Below are positions 36,663-44,940 of a DNA stretch of 64,000 bases, piece by piece. The position numbers were made by a program, and so were the translations under genes. Source of the DNA: Streptomyces sp. R41. GTDB taxonomy: Bacteria > Actinomycetota > Actinomycetes > Streptomycetales > Streptomycetaceae. The stretch lies in assembly GCF_041053055.1 (NCBI RefSeq), contig NZ_CP163443.1, positions 5,253,001-5,317,000 on the forward strand. Reading direction: 5' to 3'. The notes under the pieces were generated by a model. That model made no database searches, was not told the origin of the DNA, and worked only from the letters and a program-made list of their open reading frames with translations. Position 1 is the first letter of the stretch; every line of letters starts with the position of its first letter.

Positions 36663-38342
36663 TCAGTCCCCGGCCGCGACGAGTTCCTCCACCGAGTCGT
36701 GGCGTATGCGATCCGACGGAATGCCGATGTCTCGCAGCGCGTCCACACCGCTGCGGATCATCCCGGGCGGACCCGAGAGATACGCGTCGTACTCATTCCA
36801 CGGCCCGTATTCGCGTACGACGTCCGGCAGCTGGAGATGGGCCTGCTGGTCGACGACCGGACGCACCGCGAGCCACGGGTGGCTCTGCTGGAGCCGCAGC
36901 ATCGTGTCGATGTCGTACAGGTCGTGATCGGTGCGAGCACCATAGAAGACCTCGACCGGGCGGCGCTCCCCGTGCTCGGCGACATCCTCGACCAGGGCCT
37001 TGATGGGCGCTATGCCGGTGCCACCGCCCAGACAGAGCAGTCCGCTGTCGGTGGTGTGGTCGACGATCATCGAGCCGGCCGGCGGTCCGAGCCGGATGAT
37101 GTCGCCGGGCCGGGCTCGGTGCACCAGCGCGTTGGACACCCAGCCCGCCGGAACCGCCTTCACGTGGAACGACAGCAGCCCGTCGGAGCGGGGCGCCGAG
37201 GCGAACGAGTAGTGCCGCCAGATCCGCGGCCACCACGGGGTCTCCAAGCTCGTGTACTGCCCGGCGAGGAAGGGGTACGGCTGGTCGGGGCGGACGGTGA
37301 TGACCGCGACGTCCGGGGTCCTGAGGTCGTGCGAGACCACCTCGGCGTACCACCAGGCCGGCGCTCGCAGCTCGTCGGCGGCCGCCGCGTCGATCATGAC
37401 CTGGGAGATGGTCGTGTACGCCCGCACCCAGGCCGCCTCCATCTCGGGGTCCCAGATCGCCGAGGCGTACCGGCTGAGCGAGCCGATGAGGCACTCACCG
37501 ACGGCCGGGTAGTGCTCGGGCCGCGTGCCGTACTTGCGGTGTCCACGACCGAGGTTCTGGAGATACGCGACGAGGACCTTGGTGTTGTCGATGTGCTCGG
37601 CAGCCGTCAGCAGCGCCTTGAGCAGCCGGTCCCGCTGGGTGTCCATCGCGGCGGGGAACAGTGAGCGCAGTTCCGGGTGGCGCACGAAGAGCAGCGCGTA
37701 GAAGTAGGAGGTGACCTTGTCGGCGACGGGACCGACCTCGGCCATGGTCCGGCGGATCAGCACGGCGTCGGGGGACGCCTTTGGAGCAGGGGGTGTTTCA
37801 GGAGCGGGCCTTTGGGCGGGCACACGCGGCTGCGGGCCGGGATCAGGCTGCGGAGAGCCGTACGGGGGCCGCTCGGGGCCCGACTGCGGTCGTGCGGCTT
37901 CGTGGGCGCCGTGGGCGGGGTCGGGCTCCGGATGTCGCGCCTCGGGCTGTGGTGCCTGGTGCAGGCGCGCCTGAGCCGGTGCGGGCTCGTGGGGTCGTAT
38001 CTCAGTGGGCGCCGCATCGTGGGGTCGCGTCGCAGCCTGTGGCGTCTCGTGGGGTCGCGTCCCAGGCGAAGGCGCGTCGTGCGACGTCGGCGCCGCATCG
38101 TGCGGGGCGGGTGGCCCTTCCACGGCCGGGGATATTCGTTCCTGCGCCGACGCTCCCTGCTCCGGCGCTCCGTGCCCCGTGGCGGACCGTCCGACCGGAC
38201 GCATCGCGGCCAGTCGACGGCCGTCGGCTGCCCCCTGGTCCCCGCCGGAAGGCGCCGGCTCCTTGCGCGGCGTGAACCAGCCGCCCCCGCCGTTGCCGCC
38301 GGAAGTACCGTTGTCGGCCGACGTGGTGGTCGGAGCGTCCAT
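36663..38342 (-). CDS. Flavohaemoglobin-like protein with long disordered N terminus
   Basis: A 559-residue protein. Residues 1-190 are low-complexity and disordered, with repeated RPHE/RPHD units. Residues about 191-325 are a globin (B10 Tyr215 in YFYALLF, proximal His268 in GRGHRKYG, then PEHYPAVGECLIGSL). Residues about 330-430 bind FAD (RHYSFASAP), and 435-559 bind NAD(P)H (GGGTGIAPI). This is the flavohaemoglobin layout used for nitric-oxide dioxygenation or haem-based redox sensing. The N-terminal extension is unusual. ATG 38342 is preferred because GAGGC lies 7 nt upstream; an ATG eight codons earlier is possible. Confidence 0.92.
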   Translation of the reverse strand: MDAPTTTSADNGTSGGNGGGGWFTPRKEPAPSGGDQGAADGRRLAAMRPVGRSATGHGAPEQGASAQERISPAVEGPPAPHDAAPTSHDAPSPGTRPHETPQAATRPHDAAPTEIRPHEPAPAQARLHQAPQPEARHPEPDPAHGAHEAARPQSGPERPPYGSPQPDPGPQPRVPAQRPAPETPPAPKASPDAVLIRRTMAEVGPVADKVTSYFYALLFVRHPELRSLFPAAMDTQRDRLLKALLTAAEHIDNTKVLVAYLQNLGRGHRKYGTRPEHYPAVGECLIGSLSRYASAIWDPEMEAAWVRAYTTISQVMIDAAAADELRAPAWWYAEVVSHDLRTPDVAVITVRPDQPYPFLAGQYTSLETPWWPRIWRHYSFASAPRSDGLLSFHVKAVPAGWVSNALVHRARPGDIIRLGPPAGSMIVDHTTDSGLLCLGGGTGIAPIKALVEDVAEHGERRPVEVFYGARTDHDLYDIDTMLRLQQSHPWLAVRPVVDQQAHLQLPDVVREYGPWNEYDAYLSGPPGMIRSGVDALRDIGIPSDRIRHDSVEELVAAGD

Positions 38343-38763
38343 GGTGTGCCTCGCCTCGAACATCTTTCGGTCGGTCTGCGCACTTCCGCGGTCGGAAAGT
38401 GCCTGCTTTCCCCCGCAGACGGCTTGCTTGCTTTCCCCGTTCAGTCCCCGTCGGGCAATGCGGCCACATTGAACCCGGATTCCCGCTCCGTACGGACAAG
38501 TAAGGCGAGAATGTGACATTGGCCGCAGTACTCTCACCGCAGCATCCCACCCCGAGCCAACGCCCGGCCGCGTAACGGAAAATGCGGGTCTTCGATCTCT
38601 CCGTCCCGTTAGGCTGCATTGGCCTGCGTTCGTGCCCCCACGGGACATGCGCACATCTCGGCGGACGCGAACCGGACTCGACCATACCGGCAGTGGCTGC
38701 ATGCACAAGTCCCCCCTCGCGTCACCACGAATTGGCAGGGGGCCGCTCCATCAATTGCCTCAA
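38343..38763. other. Gene-free region upstream of the flavohaemoglobin gene
   Basis: This 421-bp gap should hold the promoter of the flavohaemoglobin gene. The sequence near 38380-38400 contains an imperfect inverted repeat (GCACTTCCG/CGGAAAGTGC). I see no gene or exact known operator. The TTGCCTCAATTACC stretch near 38755-38768 marks the end of the HAD gene on the minus strand. Confidence 0.4.
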
Positions 38764-39396
38764 TTACCGGGCGCGACGGACCAATTCATAGGCATCCCAC
38801 AGATCCCGGCCCACGTAGGCGTGGGTGGCGAGACCCCGCAGATGCCGATCCGCATTGACCGCGACGGATACCGGCACGGCACCGAACAGGTCCTTGTCCG
38901 ACAATGAGTCGCCATACGCCACGCAGTCAGCCCGGCTCACCTCGAACTTTTCACAGAGCCGGTCCGCGATCTGCACCTTGGCTGCACTGCTGAGAATCCC
39001 CGCCGGATCGACCGGCTCGGTGAACGGCACGGCGGGAAAGCGCGAGCCATGTGCCTCATGCGCCCCCCACGCCGTCAGCCGTTCCACGAAGAAGGAGGGT
39101 GACAGCGAGATGACGGCGCAGTAGTCGCCGTCCCCCCGGATCTCCGCCCAGACGTCCTCGATGCCGGACATCCAGGGCGCCCCCTCGAAAGCCGCCATCA
39201 CATGGGCCTCGGTGAGTTCCGTCCACAGGGCGTGCACCCGCGTCGCATACTCCGGCGGGCCTATGCGCCCCGCGAAGATCGCCTGATCGAGCGCGACGGT
39301 CTCGGCTTCCAGTCCGAGCTGTCGCGAGATCTCCACCGGTGCGGTGCTCCCGTGCAGCAACGTCCCGTCGAGATCGAAGAGATGAAGTCGTGCCAT
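38764..39396 (-). CDS. HAD family hydrolase (SerB-like phosphatase)
   Basis: A 210-residue HAD phosphatase. It begins MARLHLFDLDGTLLHGSTAP (motif I). The motif II position is VISLSPSFFVERL. A lysine in SSAAKVQIADRL fits motif III and YGDSLSDKDLFGAV is motif IV. This spacing corresponds to the subclass containing phosphoserine phosphatase-like enzymes. ATG 39396 is chosen because homology starts right there, although an in-frame ATG exists 12 codons upstream. Its substrate is not evident. Confidence 0.88.
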   Translation of the reverse strand: MARLHLFDLDGTLLHGSTAPVEISRQLGLEAETVALDQAIFAGRIGPPEYATRVHALWTELTEAHVMAAFEGAPWMSGIEDVWAEIRGDGDYCAVISLSPSFFVERLTAWGAHEAHGSRFPAVPFTEPVDPAGILSSAAKVQIADRLCEKFEVSRADCVAYGDSLSDKDLFGAVPVSVAVNADRHLRGLATHAYVGRDLWDAYELVRRAR

Positions 39397-39459
39397 GCCC
39401 GCCGAGGCTAGCGGTGCCGGCTGTCCCTCCATCGGTGCGCCCAGCGGTTGATCGGCGCC

Positions 39460-39473
39460 GTTTCACGTGAAAC
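39460..39473. promoter_or_regulatory. parS site (exact)
   Basis: An exact GTTTCACGTGAAAC in the divergent gap between the HAD phosphatase gene and the double-GNAT gene. A possible in-frame GTG codon of the latter lies inside the site. Confidence 0.93.
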
Positions 39474-39577
39474 ATCTGTCCGGGCGCTGTGCGGTTGTGC
39501 ACGACATGGCCAAAAGCGCGTACGTGTGCCCGCAAACCGGTGGACGTCAGTGGTGCGTGTCAGACAGCCTGACGTGC

Positions 39578-40444
39578 GTGTCGACATCTTCCCCCGCCGC
39601 TCTGCCAGTCCGCCGTCTGACGCCTCGCGATCTCACCGCCTGCGCCGACTTGTCCGAGAATCGGGGCTGGCCCCGTGAGGAACACAAGTGGGGTCTGCTC
39701 CTCGCGGCGGGAACCGGTTACGGCATCGATGACCCCGACGGAGGTCTTGTCACCGCCTGCGTCGTGACCGAGTACGGACCGCGGGAGTGCCCTGATCTGG
39801 GTGCGATCGGCATGGTGCTCGTCGCCGAGCGGCATGCCCGCCAGGGCCTCGGCCGCCGACTGATGCGCCACGTGGTCGCGGAGATGGGGACCACCCCGCT
39901 GACTCTGCACGCGACTCCGAACGGCCGCCCGCTCTACGAGGAACTGGGATTCAAGGTCACCGGCCGGGCCGAGATGGTCCGTGGGCACTTCGTCCCCGGC
40001 GGGGTGGAGCCCGGGATCTTCACCCGTCCGGCCACCGCGGAAGACCTCGCGGCCATCCTCCGGCTCGACGAGGAGATCTTCGGGGTCGATCGCACCCACG
40101 TGATCACGCGGCTGCCCGCCTTCTCCGACCAACTGCGTGTCGCCGAGGAGAACGGCCGGATCATCGGATACGCCTGCGCCTGGCCCAACATGGACAACCA
40201 TGTCGTGGGTCCGCTGATCGCCCGTGACACGGAGACCGCGAAGGCGCTCATCGCCTCGCTGGCCGACCACACCGACCGCCTGCTGCGCACTGACATCGAC
40301 GTACGACACGAGGAGCTGCTGTCCTGGCTGAAGGACCGTGGCCTGGCGTCCATCGCCTTCAACTCGGTCATGATGTACGGAATCTCGGAGCTGCCTGGAG
40401 ACTGGACACGACGGTTCGCTCCACTGACGGTGGCGGCGGGGTGA
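39578..40444 (+). CDS. Tandem-GNAT acetyltransferase
   Basis: A protein of about 288 residues. The first GNAT domain (LPVRRLTPRDLTACADLSEN; acetyl-CoA loop AERHARQGLGRRLM, with Q/R-x-x-G-x-G/A character; LYEELGF) is followed by a second, weaker N-acetyltransferase-like domain (IFTRPATAEDLAAILRLDEE, GRIIGYACAWPN). The start is uncertain. GTG 39578 places the domain directly after a short lead, whereas ATG 39506 and a GTG at 39467 inside parS add cysteine-rich sequence of low GC3 bias. No substrate can be inferred. Confidence 0.85.
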   Translation: MSTSSPAALPVRRLTPRDLTACADLSENRGWPREEHKWGLLLAAGTGYGIDDPDGGLVTACVVTEYGPRECPDLGAIGMVLVAERHARQGLGRRLMRHVVAEMGTTPLTLHATPNGRPLYEELGFKVTGRAEMVRGHFVPGGVEPGIFTRPATAEDLAAILRLDEEIFGVDRTHVITRLPAFSDQLRVAEENGRIIGYACAWPNMDNHVVGPLIARDTETAKALIASLADHTDRLLRTDIDVRHEELLSWLKDRGLASIAFNSVMMYGISELPGDWTRRFAPLTVAAG

Positions 40445-40447
40445 GAC

Positions 40448-40521
40448 ACCTGTAGACGCCGTAGACGTCCGTCGACGCCCGTAGACGCCCGTCGCGATGC
40501 CCGTTGACGCCGTAGACGAAG
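40448..40521. repeat. Degenerate ~10-bp tandem repeats
   Basis: Seven to eight imperfect copies of a CGTAGACGCC-like unit (variants CGTAGACGTC, CGTCGACGCC, CGTTGACGCC) run through the gap after the GNAT stop. The 10-bp period matches one DNA helical turn. No coding role is apparent. Confidence 0.65.
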
Positions 40522-40537
40522 GTAAGCGCCTGTAGAA

Positions 40538-40566
40538 AAGCGCCGGACCCCCAGGGGCCGGCGCTT
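40538..40566. terminator. Bidirectional hairpin terminator
   Basis: AAGCGCCGG and CCGGCGCTT form a perfect 9-bp stem around an 11-nt loop (40538-40546, 40558-40566). It separates the convergent double-GNAT and HbpS-like genes. Confidence 0.8.
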
Positions 40567-40582
40567 CTCTACTGAAGTGCAC

Positions 40583-41005
40583 TCAGGCGAGCGACTCCAC
40601 AGCGGCGACAGCGAAGCCGTGGTCCTGGTCCGGCGCACCGCCGCCGACCCCGATCGCTCCGATCAGGCGGCCGTCGCGGTGGACCGGCACGCCGCCCGCG
40701 ATGAACAGCAGGGGCCGGTCGAGCGCGGTGGGCAGGGTGTGGAAGAGGCCGCCGGGCTGGACCGCGTCGACGAGGTCGGCGGTGGCGGAGTCCAGCTGGA
40801 GCGCCGTGTAGGCCTTGCGGGTGCTGGTCTCGCCGGAGATCAGCACGGCCTGGTCGTCGCGCCGGAAGGCAAGCAGGTGACCGCCCGCGTCGAGGACGGT
40901 GACGCTGACCCTGACTCCGGCGGTCGTGGCGGCGCGGCGGGCCGCGGTGACCAGAACTTCGGCGTCCTCGGTGGTCAGCGGGGCGACGGCGGTGGTGGTG
41001 CTCAT
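40583..41005 (-). CDS. GlcG/HbpS-family haem-binding-like protein
   Basis: A 140-residue protein of the DUF336 (GlcG/HbpS) family: VTVLDAGGHLLAFRRDD, STRKAYTALQLDS, GGVPVHRDGRLIGAIGVGGG and the C-terminal PDQDHGFAVAAVESL. In S. reticuli HbpS binds haem and regulates the SenS/SenR pair. This copy has no signal peptide and no senS/senR beside it, so it may instead be a cytoplasmic GlcG-type protein. ATG 41005 follows AAGGAGAA. The MFS exporter gene ends 104 bp upstream of its start on the same strand. Confidence 0.88.
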   Translation of the reverse strand: MSTTTAVAPLTTEDAEVLVTAARRAATTAGVRVSVTVLDAGGHLLAFRRDDQAVLISGETSTRKAYTALQLDSATADLVDAVQPGGLFHTLPTALDRPLLFIAGGVPVHRDGRLIGAIGVGGGAPDQDHGFAVAAVESLA

Positions 41006-41108
41006 GAGGGGGTTTCTCCTTGTGAGGGTGCGTGCTGAGTCGGTTGCAGGTGGCGCCGAGTCCAGACGGTGCGGGGACGGCCCTGGCCCCGCGCCGTCTC
41101 GACCCCGG

Positions 41109-42317
41109 TCAGTGGTGGACGGCCGTCCGCTGTTCCACGGGCGCGCCGCCGGTGACGACGGTGCTGGGGGCATCCGCGCGGCGCTCCAGGGCGGCCGAGA
41201 GGACAGCGAGGACGAGCGCGCTCGCGGCGAGGACGGCGCCGACCCAGTTGGGGGCGGTGTAGCCCAGGCCCGCGGCGATGACGATGCCGCCGAGCCAGGC
41301 CGAGAGGGCGTTGCCGAGGTTGAAGGCGCCGATGTTCACGGCCGACGCCAGTGTGGGGGCGCCGTGCGCCTGGTCGAGGACCCGCTTCTGCAGCGGCGGC
41401 ACGGTCGCGAAGCCCAGAGCGCCGATGAGGGCGATCGTGACGGCCGCGAGGATCTTGTTGTGCGCGGTCACGGTGAACAGGGCGAGCACGACGGCGAGGC
41501 CGCCCAAGGACACGTACAGCATCGGCATCAGCGCGCGGTCGGCGAACTTGCCGCCGATGAGGTTCCCGCCGACCATGCCGAGGCCGAAGAGGACGAGCAG
41601 CCAGGTGACGGAGCCGTCGGCGAAGCCCGCGACGTGCGTCATCATCGGTGCGATGTAGGTGATGGCCGCGAAGACGCCTCCGAAGCCGAGCACGGTCATC
41701 GCCATGGCCAGCAGCACCTGGACGTTCTTGAAGGCGGCCAGCTCGTGACGGAGGTGTACGCCTTCGGGCTTCGGCAGCTCGGGCACCAGCTTGGCGATGC
41801 CCAGCAGCCCGATCAGGCCGAGCACGGCGACGCCCGCGAAGGTGACACGCCAGCCCGCGGACTGCCCGATCAGCGTGCCCAAGGGAACTCCGACGACATT
41901 GGCGATGGTGAGCCCGCTGAACATCATGGCGATGGCACCGGCCTTCTTCTCGGGCGCGACCAGCTCGGCGGCGACCACCGAACCGATGCCGAAGAAGGCG
42001 CCGTGGGCGAGGGAGGCGACCACTCGGCCCGCCAGCATCAGCCCGAAGACCGGAGCGACGGCGGAGAGCAGGTTGCCGAGGACGAACAGCCCCATCAGAA
42101 GCATCAGCATCCGCTTGCGGGACACCTTTGTGCCGAGTGCCGTCATGATCGGAGCACCGATCACCACGCCGAGGGCATAGCCGGTCACCAGCAGTCCGGC
42201 GGTAGGGATGGAGACACCGAAGTCACCGGCGACCTCAGGCAGCACACCCATGATCACAAACTCGGTGGTTCCGATTCCGAAGGCCCCGATCGCGAGGGCC
42301 AGAAGCGCGAGAGGCAT
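41109..42317 (-). CDS. MFS multidrug/arabinose-type exporter
   Basis: A protein of about 402 residues with twelve hydrophobic helices. It begins MPLALLALAIGAFGIGTTEF and continues VIMGVLPEVAGDFGVSIPTA. The DHA1-type motif G-x3-(D/E)-R is represented by GTKVSRKRML between helices 2 and 3. The sequence resembles the YdhP/AraJ and chloramphenicol-efflux group. ATG 42317 fits the family start; a GTG at 42368 would add 17 residues. A divergent MarR gene lies 142 bp away, a common arrangement for drug-inducible efflux. Confidence 0.9.
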   Translation of the reverse strand: MPLALLALAIGAFGIGTTEFVIMGVLPEVAGDFGVSIPTAGLLVTGYALGVVIGAPIMTALGTKVSRKRMLMLLMGLFVLGNLLSAVAPVFGLMLAGRVVASLAHGAFFGIGSVVAAELVAPEKKAGAIAMMFSGLTIANVVGVPLGTLIGQSAGWRVTFAGVAVLGLIGLLGIAKLVPELPKPEGVHLRHELAAFKNVQVLLAMAMTVLGFGGVFAAITYIAPMMTHVAGFADGSVTWLLVLFGLGMVGGNLIGGKFADRALMPMLYVSLGGLAVVLALFTVTAHNKILAAVTIALIGALGFATVPPLQKRVLDQAHGAPTLASAVNIGAFNLGNALSAWLGGIVIAAGLGYTAPNWVGAVLAASALVLAVLSAALERRADAPSTVVTGGAPVEQRTAVHH

Positions 42318-42373
42318 GGTGGGGTACACCTTCCCAGACGATTGCAGGAGCGCTTTGCGTGCGTCCACAATAG

Positions 42374-42396
42374 TTGCAGACGCGGGCTATATGCAA
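42374..42396. promoter_or_regulatory. Candidate MarR operator
   Basis: TTGCA-N13-TGCAA forms an inverted repeat in the divergent MFS/MarR gap. A further TTGCA near 42344 and TATTGC near 42405 make related half-sites. The position suits binding by the MarR protein, but the assignment is pattern-based. Confidence 0.35.
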
Positions 42397-42459
42397 GAGC
42401 AGGCTATTGCGCTCGTGCTCTATCCTGGTCTCAGCCGCTCCGGGACGGAGGAAAACGCC

Positions 42460-42918
42460 ATGACAGCCACGGACCCCGCGCTCACCGCCCTCGCTCAGGG
42501 CTGGTGTGCTCTCTCCCTTTTGCACGGGAGGATCGAGGCCCACATCGAGCGCGAGCTGCAGGCCAAGCACGGCCTGAGCGTGCGCGAGTACTCCCTGCTC
42601 GACGTGCTCAGCCGACAGCACGACGGCGAGGGTGGTCATCTGCAGATGAAGCAGGTCGCGGACGCGGTCGTCCTCAGTCAGAGCGCCACCACGCGACTTG
42701 TCACCCGCCTCGAGGACCGCGGGCTGCTCTCCCGGTATCTCTGCCCGACCGACCGTCGCGGCATCTACACGAACGTCAGCGAAGCGGGCCTCAAGCTCCT
42801 CGAAGAGGCACGGCCCACCAATGACGCCGCCCTGCGCGAAGCCCTCGACGAAGCGGCCAAGAACCCGGAGCTGGCCCCGCTGGTCCGGGTCGTGGAATCG
42901 GCGAGCGTGCCCGTTTAG
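42460..42918 (+). CDS. MarR family transcriptional regulator
   Basis: A 152-residue protein with the MarR winged helix (GLSVREYSLLDVLSRQ, GGHLQMKQVADAVVLSQSAT, TRLVTRLEDRGLLSRYLCPTD, DRRGIYTNVSEAGLKLLEEA). It is divergent from an MFS exporter, which suggests repression relieved by a small molecule. It starts at ATG 42460 behind GGAGGAAAA. Its 3' end is 39 bp from the next GNAT gene, which may be co-transcribed. Confidence 0.93.
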   Translation: MTATDPALTALAQGWCALSLLHGRIEAHIERELQAKHGLSVREYSLLDVLSRQHDGEGGHLQMKQVADAVVLSQSATTRLVTRLEDRGLLSRYLCPTDRRGIYTNVSEAGLKLLEEARPTNDAALREALDEAAKNPELAPLVRVVESASVPV

Positions 42919-42957
42919 ACCGTGCGCCCCATGAGCGTGCCCTCATAGGGTGCGGTC

Positions 42958-43410
42958 ATGGGAGATCTTGAAATACGAGCCGCTGTCGCCGAAGACGTGC
43001 CCGCCATCGTCGCGATGCTCGCGGACGATCCGCTGGGCGCCCAACGCGAGTCGCAGGACGACCTGACCCCGTATCTGGCCGCCCTGGAGCGCCTGAGCGC
43101 CGACCCGAACCAGCATCTGGTCGTCGCCGTGCGCGAAGGCCGCGTCGTCGGCACCCTTCAGCTCACGGTGATTCCCGGGCTGTCCCGCAAGGGAGCGACT
43201 CGCTCCATCATCGAAGGCGTACGCATCCATGCCGACGAGCGCGGCAGCGGCCTCGGCACCCAGCTCATCGAGTGGGCGATCGACGAATCCCGGCGCCTGG
43301 ACTGCCAACTGGTCCAACTGACCTCCGACGTCACCCGCACCGACGCCCATCGCTTCTACGAGCGGCTCGGCTTCACGGCCTCTCACGTGGGCTTCAAGCT
43401 GCCGCTCTGA
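42958..43410 (+). CDS. GNAT family N-acetyltransferase
   Basis: A 150-residue GNAT protein. It starts MGDLEIRAAVAEDVPAIVAM. The acetyl-CoA-binding motif is HADERGSGLGTQLI (R-x-x-G-x-G), and the C-terminal VTRTDAHRFYERLGFTASHV is the typical beta5-alpha4 signature. The length is that of a complete single-domain acetyltransferase. Substrate unknown. A 38-bp perfect palindrome with parS at its centre begins 23 bp after the stop. Confidence 0.92.
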   Translation: MGDLEIRAAVAEDVPAIVAMLADDPLGAQRESQDDLTPYLAALERLSADPNQHLVVAVREGRVVGTLQLTVIPGLSRKGATRSIIEGVRIHADERGSGLGTQLIEWAIDESRRLDCQLVQLTSDVTRTDAHRFYERLGFTASHVGFKLPL

Positions 43411-43432
43411 GGCGTGCCACCCTGCACGGGGC

Positions 43433-43470
43433 GAGGGGCGGCCTGTTTCACGTGAAACAGGCCGCCCCTC
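43433..43470. terminator. 38-bp perfect palindrome (terminator) centred on parS
   Basis: The 19 bases 43433-43451 (GAGGGGCGGCCTGTTTCAC) are the exact reverse complement of 43452-43470. The sequence can form a hairpin between the convergent GNAT and serine-hydrolase genes and thus terminate both. Its middle 14 bp are a parS site. Confidence 0.8.
43445..43458. promoter_or_regulatory. parS site (exact)
   Basis: An exact GTTTCACGTGAAAC forming the centre of the 38-bp palindrome between the GNAT and serine-hydrolase genes. Confidence 0.93.
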
Positions 43471-43483
43471 ACGCTGACGCGGT

Positions 43484-44869
43484 CTACTGAATCCCCCGCC
43501 AGCCCTCCGGATCCACCCCACCCGGCACAGGAGCCCCGTCGTCGTAGGGCTGGCGCGTGAAGACGAACGACCCGAGGTCGAGATGGCTCACGGAGCCGTC
43601 CTGGCGCCGTACGGCCCGCAGCAACTCCCCCGCGTAGTAGCCGTCGAGCCCCGTCCAGGTCCCGTCACCGTTCGCCCGGAACCGGGCGCCCCGACCGATG
43701 CCGGACAGCGGCCCCAACGCCACGTCCCTGCCGGCCACCAACCGCAACCCGAACGCCTGAGTCCCCCAATACCACTGCCCCACCAACTCCAGTACGGAGC
43801 TGTCGGCTTCAGTCATGGGACGCCAGGGTTCGGGGATCCTGGGCTCGGCCTCCGCAACGATCCGTACGAGATCGGCGGCGACGGTCAACACGGGTGGCCC
43901 CGAGGTGCAGTTGGACAGCACGACCGCCGCCACGTCGTCCTCCACACCGATCACCAGGCCGGCCAGGAAGCCCGGCAGGGAGCCGGAGTGTCCGACGAGC
44001 ATCCGACCGTCTCGGTGCAGGATCTGCATGCCGAGGCCGTAGGCGGAACCGGCGGCCAGCTCTGCCGCCTCGGGCGGCGCGGCAGGCGTACGCATCTCCC
44101 GTACGGACTCCGCGCTCAGCACCCGGTCGTCACCCCGGGCCAGGAAGACGGCGAAGCGCGCCAAGTCCGCGGTGGTGGACCACAGTTGTCCGGCCGGAGC
44201 CATTCGGCCGAGATCCTGCGTGGGTTCGGACATCATCACGTCCGCCCAGGGGTGGACGGCCCAGCCTCCCGCGTGCGGAGCCTGCGGCCGACCGCTCGTA
44301 CGGTGCAGGCCCAGCGGTTCGAGCACCTCGCACCGCAGCACCTCCTCCCAGGGGGCGCCCCGCAACTCCTCGACCAGCGCGCCCAAGAGCGTGTAGCCGG
44401 GGTTCGAGTAGTGGTGCCGGCGCCCTACCGGGTGCCGGAAGGGCTGCTCGCCCAGGACGTCGGACAGCTCGGGGCGGAGCGAGCCGGGCGTGCGCTCCCA
44501 CCAGGGTGCGGGAGACTCGGCGGCCAAACCGCCGGTGTGCGCGAGCAGTTCGGCAATGGTGATCTCCCCCGCGCCGGTACCGGGCAGATGCTTCTCCAGC
44601 GGGTCACCGAGGTCCAGCACGCCCTCGTCACGCAACCGCAGTACGAGTACGGCGGTGAAGGTCTTGGTAATGGAGCCGATCCGGTACTGCACGTTCTCGT
44701 CGGGCCCGTGCCCGTCCACCGAGGTCCGTGCCCCGTTCCACACCGTCTGCCCGCCCCGGACGACCGCCGCGACCAGCGACGGCGCCCGCCCTTCGGTCTG
44801 TGCGACGGCGATACGGTGCAGCAGACCCCGGCGCGTGGCGGGAAGGAGATCATCCTGAGGTGTCGTCAT
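43484..44869 (-). CDS. Serine hydrolase, class C beta-lactamase-like
   Basis: A 461-residue protein of the beta-lactamase/D-alanyl-D-alanine carboxypeptidase superfamily. The three active-site elements are present: SITK (nucleophile Ser, Lys) near residue 74, YSNPGY (Y-x-N) near 155, and HSGSLPG (H/K-x-G) near 310. A C-terminal beta-rich domain follows. No signal peptide is seen, so an esterase or peptidase role in the cytoplasm is more likely than periplasm-like beta-lactam resistance. ATG 44869 is used; the longer frame adds ten unsupported residues. Confidence 0.9.
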   Translation of the reverse strand: MTTPQDDLLPATRRGLLHRIAVAQTEGRAPSLVAAVVRGGQTVWNGARTSVDGHGPDENVQYRIGSITKTFTAVLVLRLRDEGVLDLGDPLEKHLPGTGAGEITIAELLAHTGGLAAESPAPWWERTPGSLRPELSDVLGEQPFRHPVGRRHHYSNPGYTLLGALVEELRGAPWEEVLRCEVLEPLGLHRTSGRPQAPHAGGWAVHPWADVMMSEPTQDLGRMAPAGQLWSTTADLARFAVFLARGDDRVLSAESVREMRTPAAPPEAAELAAGSAYGLGMQILHRDGRMLVGHSGSLPGFLAGLVIGVEDDVAAVVLSNCTSGPPVLTVAADLVRIVAEAEPRIPEPWRPMTEADSSVLELVGQWYWGTQAFGLRLVAGRDVALGPLSGIGRGARFRANGDGTWTGLDGYYAGELLRAVRRQDGSVSHLDLGSFVFTRQPYDDGAPVPGGVDPEGWRGIQ

Positions 44870-44940
44870 GACACCAGTCCACCCGGCCCGGCACCGCACG
44901 TCGAGCGCATTAACCCGAGGCCACCCCGCAGGGCGTCGGA

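Noticed and set aside
37156..37175. CTTCACGTGGAAC inside the flavohaemoglobin gene as a parS variant
   Set aside because: Two or more mismatches and located in coding sequence where codon use explains it.
41109..44869. Resistance or biosynthetic gene cluster (MFS, MarR, beta-lactamase-like, GNATs)
   Set aside because: No biosynthetic enzymes are present, and the genes are single transcription units typical of the core chromosome.
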